Assembly: GCA_041485845.1 (NCBI GenBank)
Contig: JBGPKH010000410.1
Coordinates: 1-8,060, forward strand
DNA length: 8,060 nt
Direction: 5' to 3'
DNA from: OMOG01 sp041485845
GTDB taxonomy: Bacteria > Acidobacteriota > Terriglobia > Bryobacterales > Bryobacteraceae
This document shows positions 1 through 4,603 of this stretch, piece after piece (the stretch's first letter is position 1; each line of letters opens with the position of its first letter). The notes beneath the pieces are model-generated. The model had not been told where the DNA came from. It worked only from the letters and a program-made list of their open reading frames with translations, and did not search any database. The translations under genes were made by a program, and so were the position numbers.

Positions 1-1
1 C

Positions 2-1240
2 GAGGGCCAGGAACATGTAGCCGAGTTGGCTCACGGTGGAATACGCCAGCACGCGCTTGATATCGTTCTGCACGAGCGCGATGGTCGCCGCCAGAATCGC
101 GGTGAACGCTCCCACCGTGGCCACCACGGTGGAGGTGCTCGGGGTAAGCTGGAACAGCGCCGCGGAACGCGCCACCATGTACACGCCGGCGGTCACCATG
201 GTCGCGGCATGGATGAGAGCGGAGACGGGCGTCGGCCCTTCCATGGCGTCGGGCAGCCATACGTAGAGAGGGAATTGCGCCGATTTGCCGGTGGCGCCGA
301 CGAACAGCAGGAGCGCCATGATGCTGAGCACGCCGAACCCGGCCGTCTCGGGGGTGAACTGGCCGCTGCGCAGCACCGCGCTGACGTCGGTGAAGCGGAC
401 GGTGCCGAACACCGAGAGCATGAGCAGCATGCCCAGGATGAAGCCGGCGTCGCCCACGCGATTCACCACGAAGGCCTTCTTGCCGGCATCGGCCGCCGAT
501 TTCTTGTGGAAGTAGAAACCGATCAGCAGGTAGCTGCACAAGCCCACGCCTTCCCATCCGACGAAGAGCAGCGTGTAGTTGTTGGCCAGCACCAGCATGA
601 GCATGAAGAAGACGAACAGGTTGAGGTAGCCGAAGAAGCGATAGTAGCCGTTGTCGTGCGCCATGTACCCGGTGGAGTACACGTGAATCAGGAAGCCAAC
701 TCCGGTCACCACCAGGATCATGACCGAGCTCAGCGGATCGAGCAGGAACCCCCAATCGGCCTGGAAGGTGGCGATCTGGCCGTTGGCCATATGGAACGGC
801 AATCCGGCCAGCCAGGTGAATTGGATCACCTGGTGAATTCTCTCGGTCTTTTGCGAAAGCTCCCACACCGCGCCGGCGGAGAAGATCAATGAGAGCAGAA
901 TCATCCCCGGGCAGATGAGGTCAATGAGGAACTTCAGGGGCGAATGAGCGTGCCCATGATCATGTCCGCGATCATGACTGTGATCGTGGTCGTGCGTGTG
1001 CCCGTGATCGTGCGAGTGCCCGTGGTGGTGTTCCCCGGCCCCTGGCCCACTCGCGCTTTGGTGAGCCTGGCCCCCGGCCCCTGCTTCGTGCTCATGCTCA
1101 AAAACAGGCTCCACGCCGGGAACCACCGCCACTTGGGACTCCGGCTGCGGATCGAGGCGGCTGCCCAGCAGCAGCATCAGGGCCGCCCCGAAGAGCGGGA
1201 ACAGAGGTATCAACCAGATATGGTCCAGGAAATAGTTCAC
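2..1240 (-). CDS. nuoL: NADH-quinone oxidoreductase subunit L (NuoL), 5' part, with His-rich insertion
   Basis: NuoL is an antiporter-like, proton-translocating membrane subunit of complex I. The 413 codons visible contain the family core. The stretch around residues 225-242 (FVGWEGVGLCSYLL) carries the TM5 glutamate, E230. GKSAQ holds the TM7 lysine, K319, followed by the PTPVSALIHAATMVTAG signature at 336-352. NDIKRVLAYS follows, with K395 near the window edge. I chose the GTG at 1238-1240 because an AGGAG lies 4 nt upstream and overlaps the nuoK stop; the next ATG, at codon 22, would remove the first membrane helix (about residues 8-26). The region from about 30 to 100 is unusual: residues 71-99 contain 15 histidines among Gly, Asp, Ser and Thr. 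The frame is open throughout, so this is an in-frame insertion. The catalytic positions are displaced by roughly 86-90 residues relative to E. coli NuoL. The gene continues beyond the left edge; nuoM and nuoN would be expected next. Confidence 0.96.
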   Translation of the reverse strand, partial: MNYFLDHIWLIPLFPLFGAALMLLLGSRLDPQPESQVAVVPGVEPVFEHEHEAGAGGQAHQSASGPGAGEHHHGHSHDHGHTHDHDHSHDRGHDHGHAHSPLKFLIDLICPGMILLSLIFSAGAVWELSQKTERIHQVIQFTWLAGLPFHMANGQIATFQADWGFLLDPLSSVMILVVTGVGFLIHVYSTGYMAHDNGYYRFFGYLNLFVFFMLMLVLANNYTLLFVGWEGVGLCSYLLIGFYFHKKSAADAGKKAFVVNRVGDAGFILGMLLMLSVFGTVRFTDVSAVLRSGQFTPETAGFGVLSIMALLLFVGATGKSAQFPLYVWLPDAMEGPTPVSALIHAATMVTAGVYMVARSAALFQLTPSTSTVVATVGAFTAILAATIALVQNDIKRVLAYSTVSQLGYMFLAL

Positions 1241-1244
1241 GGCT

Positions 1245-1249
1245 CTCCT
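1245..1249 (-). promoter_or_regulatory. Ribosome binding site of nuoL overlapping the nuoK stop
   Basis: The minus strand reads TAGGAGAGCCGTG. The nuoK TAG stop runs directly into an AGGAG, which is followed after 4 nt by the GTG of nuoL. This decides the GTG start of nuoL and suggests translational coupling of nuoL to nuoK. Confidence 0.7.
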
Positions 1250-1556
1250 ACCACTTCAGCAAATCGATCTCATCCGCCAGCACGGTTTCCTTGTTGCGGA
1301 ACAGCGCGATCAGGATGCCCAGTCCCACGGCGGCTTCGGCCACCGCGTCGGTGATCACGAAAATCGCGAAGACCTGCCCGCCCACATTGTGCAAGGCGTG
1401 CGAAAACGCAATCAGGTTGATGTTCACCGCATTGAGAATCAGCTCGATGGACATGAGAATGATCACGATGTTCCGCCGGGTCAGCACGCCCACGGTGCCG
1501 ATGAGCAGCAATGCGGTGCTCAAGGCCAGGTAATGAACGGTTGAAATCGGATGCAT
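1248..1556 (-). CDS. nuoK: NADH-quinone oxidoreductase subunit K (NuoK)
   Basis: This is a small hydrophobic subunit of the complex I membrane arm, homologous to MrpC and ND4L, that takes part in proton transfer along the membrane. It has 102 codons, typical for the family, with three membrane helices (about 6-26, 30-51 and 61-86). The two membrane glutamates essential in E. coli (E36 and E72) are present as E38 (in MSIELILNAVNINL) and E74 (in TDAVAEAAVGLGI). The ATG at 1554-1556 is preceded by AGAGGA with a 7-nt spacer. The nuoJ stop lies only 2 nt upstream, and nuoL starts 7 nt downstream. Nothing in it looks broken. Confidence 0.98.
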   Translation of the reverse strand: MHPISTVHYLALSTALLLIGTVGVLTRRNIVIILMSIELILNAVNINLIAFSHALHNVGGQVFAIFVITDAVAEAAVGLGILIALFRNKETVLADEIDLLKW

Positions 1557-1558
1557 CG

Positions 1559-2067
<509 letters not shown>

Positions 2068-2074
<7 letters not shown>

Positions 2075-2523
2075 TTGTATTGAGTGGGCTTGGGCCCCTC
2101 TTCGAGCATCTGCCGATCCCAGATCTGGCCCTCCCGCGTGTAAGTGGCCATCTCGAAATCCTGGGTCAGCTCCAGCGCGTCCACCGGGCAGGCGTCCTCG
2201 CACAGCCCGCAGAACATGCACCGGGAAGTGTCGTAAATAAAGGTAGTGAGGTCTTTGCGCTTGGTCGTTTCATTGCGCTGGCTGGTGACTACGATCAAGG
2301 TCTCGGGACAGGCCAGGGCGCACAAGTTGCAGGAGATGCACAGCGTCTCGCCGTTATCGGGGTTGATGTTGAGGCGCGGCGCGCCGCGATACCGCTCCGC
2401 CACCTTGGGCCGCTCCGCCGGATACTGCTCGGTATAAATGTACTTCGGATGCTGATTGCGGAAAGTCACCCAGAGACCTTGGAACAGGTCCACCAGGAAA
2501 ATCTTGTTTAGTAGCTTGCCCAT
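2068..2523 (-). CDS. nuoI: NADH-quinone oxidoreductase subunit I (NuoI), 2x[4Fe-4S] ferredoxin-type
   Basis: NuoI is the peripheral-arm subunit carrying clusters N6a and N6b, which pass electrons toward NuoB and quinone. From the ATG at 2521-2523 it has 151 codons. It shows two complete CxxCxxCxxxCP motifs: C62, C65, C68, C72 (CISCNLCALACP) and C102, C105, C108, C112 (CMFCGLCEDACP). The N-terminal amphipathic stretch GKLLNKIFLVDLFQGLWVTF fits the membrane-contacting helix of the family. The frame is open a further 12 codons to a TTG at 2557-2559, but that start lies inside a palindromic repeat and adds unrelated residues, so the ATG is preferred. An AAAGG lies about 10 nt before the ATG. It overlaps nuoJ by 7 nt. 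Upstream, nuoE, F, G and H are not between it and nuoD. Confidence 0.97.
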
Positions 2524-2524
2524 A

Positions 2525-2541
2525 AGAACAAAACCTTTGTT
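2525..2541 (-). promoter_or_regulatory. Small inverted repeat over the nuoI ribosome binding site
   Basis: The minus strand reads AACAAA-GGT-TTTGTT (2541 down to 2527), a 6-bp stem with a 3-nt loop just before the nuoI ATG. The likely Shine-Dalgarno sequence (AAAGG) falls in the left arm and loop. The stem is AT-rich and weak, so a control function is only a possibility. Confidence 0.25.
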
Positions 2542-2542
2542 A

Positions 2543-2619
2543 GCCACAAATGAACACAAATGAACACAAATAAGACAGACTCTCTTTCTTATATGTGTTC
2601 ATTTGTGTTCATTTGTGGC
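2543..2619. repeat. Long near-perfect inverted repeat made of 10-bp units, between nuoD and nuoI
   Basis: The arms at 2543-2574 and 2588-2619 pair at 31 of 32 positions, leaving a 13-nt loop (ACAGACTCTCTTT). Each arm is itself built of a 10-bp unit, ACAAATGAAC, repeated about 2.8 times (2546, 2556 and 2566 in the left arm). It starts 4 nt after the nuoD stop and ends 19 nt before the nuoI start. No T-tract follows either arm, so it is not a classical terminator, although the transcript would form a very long hairpin. The base composition, AT-rich in a GC-rich operon, and the modular build suggest a dispersed repetitive palindrome (REP- or MITE-like) rather than a native operon element. Whether it is repeated in the genome cannot be seen here. 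Confidence 0.85.
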
Positions 2620-2623
2620 CAAA

Positions 2624-3736
2624 TTATCTGTCTACCTCACCTAAAACAATGTCGAGTGTCCCGATCACCGCCACCACGTCCGCCACCAAGCCGCCGCGAA
2701 TCATACGATTCAGCGCCTGCAGGTTCACAAACGAGGGCGGCCGCACCCGGCAACGATACGGCTGCGTCGATCCGTCGCTCACCACGTAATATCCCAACTC
2801 GCCCTTCGGCGCCTCGATCGAAACGTAGGCCTCGCCCACCGCCGGTTTGATCACCTTCCCGACCTTGCCCATAATCGGCCCCTCGGGAATCGCCGCCACC
2901 GCCTGCCGCATGATGCGCACCGATTGCCGCATCTCCTGCATGCGTACGGTGTACCGGTCGTAGGTATCGCCGTTCTGCGCCGTAGGAATCTCGAAATCGT
3001 ACTTCTCGTAGCCCGAATACGGCTGCGCTTTGCGCAGGTCCCACTTCACCCCCGCGGCGCGCAGCACCGGCCCGGTCACGCCGTACTCCTTGCATTCCTC
3101 GGCGCTCAGGATGCCCACGTCCTTGAGCCGCCCCACCCAGATGCGGTTGTTGGTGAGCAGTTCTTCATACTCGTCCACCTTCGGCACGAACATGTCGCAG
3201 AACTGGTTGACGTCCTGCTCGAAGCCGTCATAGGTTTCGTACAACAGCCCGCCGATGCGGAACGCGTGGGTGGTCAGCCGCGCGCCGCAGTACTTCTCGA
3301 AGATTTTGAGCGCCTCTTCGCGCTCGCGCAGGCAGTAGAACACCGGCGTGATGGCGCCGATATCCAGCGCATGCGTTCCCAGCCACAGCAGGTGGCTCGC
3401 AATGCGGTTCAGTTCCGTGAGGATCACGCGGACGGCCTGCGCCCGCGGCGGCGCTTCCACGTTCAGCAGTTTCTCCACCGCCAGGCAGTAGCCCAGTCCG
3501 TTGGAGACCGCCGCCACGTAGTCCATGCGGTCCACGTATGGATTGAACTGCGCGTAGGTGCGGTTTTCCGCGATCTTCTCCACGCCGCGATGCAGGTAGC
3601 CGATAATGCATTCCGTGCCCAGAACCTTTTCGCCGTCCAGCTTGAGGATCACGCGCAGCACCCCGTGCGTGGAGGGGTGCTGCGGACCCATATTCAGAAC
3701 CAGTTCCGTGGAGTCTAAGAATGTAGAGTCTGGCAT
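2624..3736 (-). CDS. nuoD: NADH-quinone oxidoreductase subunit D (NuoD, 49 kDa)
   Basis: NuoD is a peripheral-arm subunit that forms the quinone-binding cavity together with NuoB. It has 370 codons and is complete, from the ATG at 3734-3736 to the TAA at 2624-2626. The N-terminal signature MGPQHPSTHGVLR (16-28) contains H20 and H24. Y73 lies in VDRMDYVAAVSNGL. H24 and Y73 match the quinone-headgroup ligands His38 and Tyr87 of Thermus Nqo4, with the same offset of 14. Other family blocks are ECIIGYLHRGVEKIAE near 42-57 and DIVLGEVDR at the C-terminus. It is not fused to NuoC, unlike E. coli NuoCD. nuoC ends 7 nt upstream. There is no clear Shine-Dalgarno sequence, so coupling to nuoC translation is likely. 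The usual downstream partner nuoE is replaced by the inverted repeat and nuoI. Confidence 0.98.
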   Translation of the reverse strand: MPDSTFLDSTELVLNMGPQHPSTHGVLRVILKLDGEKVLGTECIIGYLHRGVEKIAENRTYAQFNPYVDRMDYVAAVSNGLGYCLAVEKLLNVEAPPRAQAVRVILTELNRIASHLLWLGTHALDIGAITPVFYCLREREEALKIFEKYCGARLTTHAFRIGGLLYETYDGFEQDVNQFCDMFVPKVDEYEELLTNNRIWVGRLKDVGILSAEECKEYGVTGPVLRAAGVKWDLRKAQPYSGYEKYDFEIPTAQNGDTYDRYTVRMQEMRQSVRIMRQAVAAIPEGPIMGKVGKVIKPAVGEAYVSIEAPKGELGYYVVSDGSTQPYRCRVRPPSFVNLQALNRMIRGGLVADVVAVIGTLDIVLGEVDR

Positions 3737-3742
3737 ACCGGC

Positions 3743-4103
3743 GTCACTGGCCGCTTTCGATACTCAGGTTTTCCTGCACCCAGCGCTGGTCCTGCTGAAG
3801 AATACCGTAATCCTTGCGCAGCGGGTAGCCCTGCCACTCCTCGGGAAGCAGGATGCGGCGCATGTCCGGATGGCCGGCGAACTCGATACCGAACATGTCG
3901 AACACTTCACGCTCCAGCCAGTTTGCCGTCAGGTGCACACCGACAGCGGTCTCCGGTTTGCAGGCATCGGGAATGTAGGTCTTGATCCGCAACCGCTCGT
4001 TCCGGGAGAAGCTATAAACAATGTACACCAGGTCGAAACGCTCGGGACGCTTGGGCCAGTCCACGGCGGTGATGTCCACCAGGTAGTCGAAGTCGGCTTC
4101 CAG
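3743..4103. repeat. Direct repeat, left copy (nuoC 3' part)
   Basis: This 361-bp stretch is repeated in the same orientation at 7700-8060, offset by 3957 bp, with 350 identical bases and no gaps. Similarity stops just past the nuoC stop codon on the left side. On the other side it runs to the edge of the window, so the true repeat may be longer. The two copies enclose the restriction-modification gene. Confidence 0.95.
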
Positions 4104-4409
4104 CTTGAGGTACTCCAACACTGGAATCGCCGAGTCCGGCTTGGTCACGATGAAATTCTGCCCCAGGTACGTGGAAGTTTCCGCGATGCGGTCGCCGAAT
4201 CTCTCCTTCAACTCGCGCGCGAGCTCGCTGTCCCAGGGGGTGGCCGCCATGATAGCCGGCGGCTTGGGAGGCGCTGCATGGGCGGCCGCCGCGGGCTTGG
4301 GAGGAGCGGCTTTCGCGGCGTCGGCGGCTGGTTTCGCCGGTGGTTTCGGAGCCCCGCCCCCATCGGGAGGAGGCGCGTCGGAGTCTCCGGGCTTTTGCTC
4401 GTCAGCCAT
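3744..4409 (-). CDS. nuoC: NADH-quinone oxidoreductase subunit C (NuoC, 30 kDa), complete nuoD-proximal copy
   Basis: This is a structural subunit of the complex I peripheral arm that packs against NuoD. It has 221 codons. Residues 1 to about 53 are a low-complexity Ala/Pro/Lys-rich extension, probably disordered. The 30-kDa domain follows, with ERFDLVYIVYS near 125-135, then ANWLEREVFDMFGIEFAGHP and DMRRILLPEEWQGYPLRKDY, the family signature. The ATG at 4407-4409 has an AGGA 6 nt upstream and a candidate promoter further up. nuoD begins 7 nt after the stop, the expected native junction. A second copy of the same gene lies at 7701-8060 on the other side of a restriction-modification gene; the shared 361 bp differ at 11 positions. 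Protein differences are confined to V/M, D/E and Q/R changes, so this copy appears fully functional. Because it is joined directly to nuoD, it is the copy best placed to supply NuoC in balance with NuoD. Confidence 0.97.
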   Translation of the reverse strand: MADEQKPGDSDAPPPDGGGAPKPPAKPAADAAKAAPPKPAAAAHAAPPKPPAIMAATPWDSELARELKERFGDRIAETSTYLGQNFIVTKPDSAIPVLEYLKLEADFDYLVDITAVDWPKRPERFDLVYIVYSFSRNERLRIKTYIPDACKPETAVGVHLTANWLEREVFDMFGIEFAGHPDMRRILLPEEWQGYPLRKDYGILQQDQRWVQENLSIESGQ

Positions 4410-4410
4410 G

Positions 4411-4432
4411 AGTTTTCCTAGTGAAGAAAACT
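4411..4432 (-). promoter_or_regulatory. RBS and overlapping short inverted repeat before nuoC
   Basis: On the minus strand AGTTTTC (4432-4426) and GAAAACT (4417-4411) form a 7-bp inverted repeat with an 8-nt loop, 1 nt before the ATG. The AGGA ribosome binding site (4419-4416) sits across the loop and 3' arm. It could partly hide the RBS in the mRNA or be an operator near the predicted transcription start. The RBS is well supported; the regulatory role is only inferred. Confidence 0.4.
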
Positions 4433-4435
4433 ACA

Positions 4436-4463
4436 TGTATCACTTGCGGTAGACGAGTGTCAA
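4436..4463 (-). promoter_or_regulatory. Candidate sigma70-type promoter upstream of nuoC
   Basis: A perfect TTGACA (4463-4458) is followed after 16 nt by GATACA (4441-4436), a weak match to TATAAT. Transcription would start near 4429, about 20 nt before the nuoC ATG. It lies in the gap after the restriction-modification gene and could restart transcription of nuoC-D-I-J-K-L downstream of the insertion. The evidence is motif match and position only. Confidence 0.4.
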
Positions 4464-4494
4464 ATAGTGCAACGCCTTCCGGGACAGCCCCATC

Positions 4495-4521
4495 GGGCCT
4501 CGGGCCATCAACCCGAAGCCC
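4495..4521 (-). terminator. GC-rich hairpin downstream of the restriction-modification gene
   Basis: The minus-strand RNA has GGGCUUCGGG (4521-4512) and CCCGAGGCCC (4504-4495), a 10-bp stem with one U-G wobble around a 7-nt loop. It lies 83 nt past the stop of the restriction-modification gene and before the candidate nuoC promoter. No U-tract follows, so it is at best a weak or factor-assisted terminator, or an mRNA-stabilising hairpin. Confidence 0.3.
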
Positions 4522-4603
4522 AGGCCAAAATCCCTTACCAAGGGCTGCCAAGCCGGCCAGCCAGCGCTCTGGGGTCGCAAAACAAGAACTTGCGGCGACA
4601 AGC

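Noticed and set aside
26..892. A 288-codon plus-strand frame rich in His, Arg, Gly and Glu
   Set aside because: It is antisense to nuoL, whose conserved motifs occupy the same DNA. The composition is what a reversed GC-rich membrane protein gene gives.
2075..2221. Extended nuoJ start 49 codons upstream
   Set aside because: The extension overlaps the ferredoxin-motif region of nuoI and is not hydrophobic. The ATG at 2072-2074 gives the usual NuoJ start.
2524..2559. TTG start extending nuoI by 12 residues
   Set aside because: The extension is encoded by the palindromic repeat and is unlike any NuoI N-terminus. The ATG at 2521-2523 gives a normal NuoI.
2543..2619. CRISPR array or intrinsic terminator
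   Set aside because: The units are 10 bp without spacers, which excludes CRISPR. No T-run follows the stem on either strand, which argues against a classical terminator.
2924..4421. Long plus-strand frames (2924-3718 and 3606-4421)
   Set aside because: They are antisense shadows of nuoD and nuoC, which are fully supported by conserved motifs.
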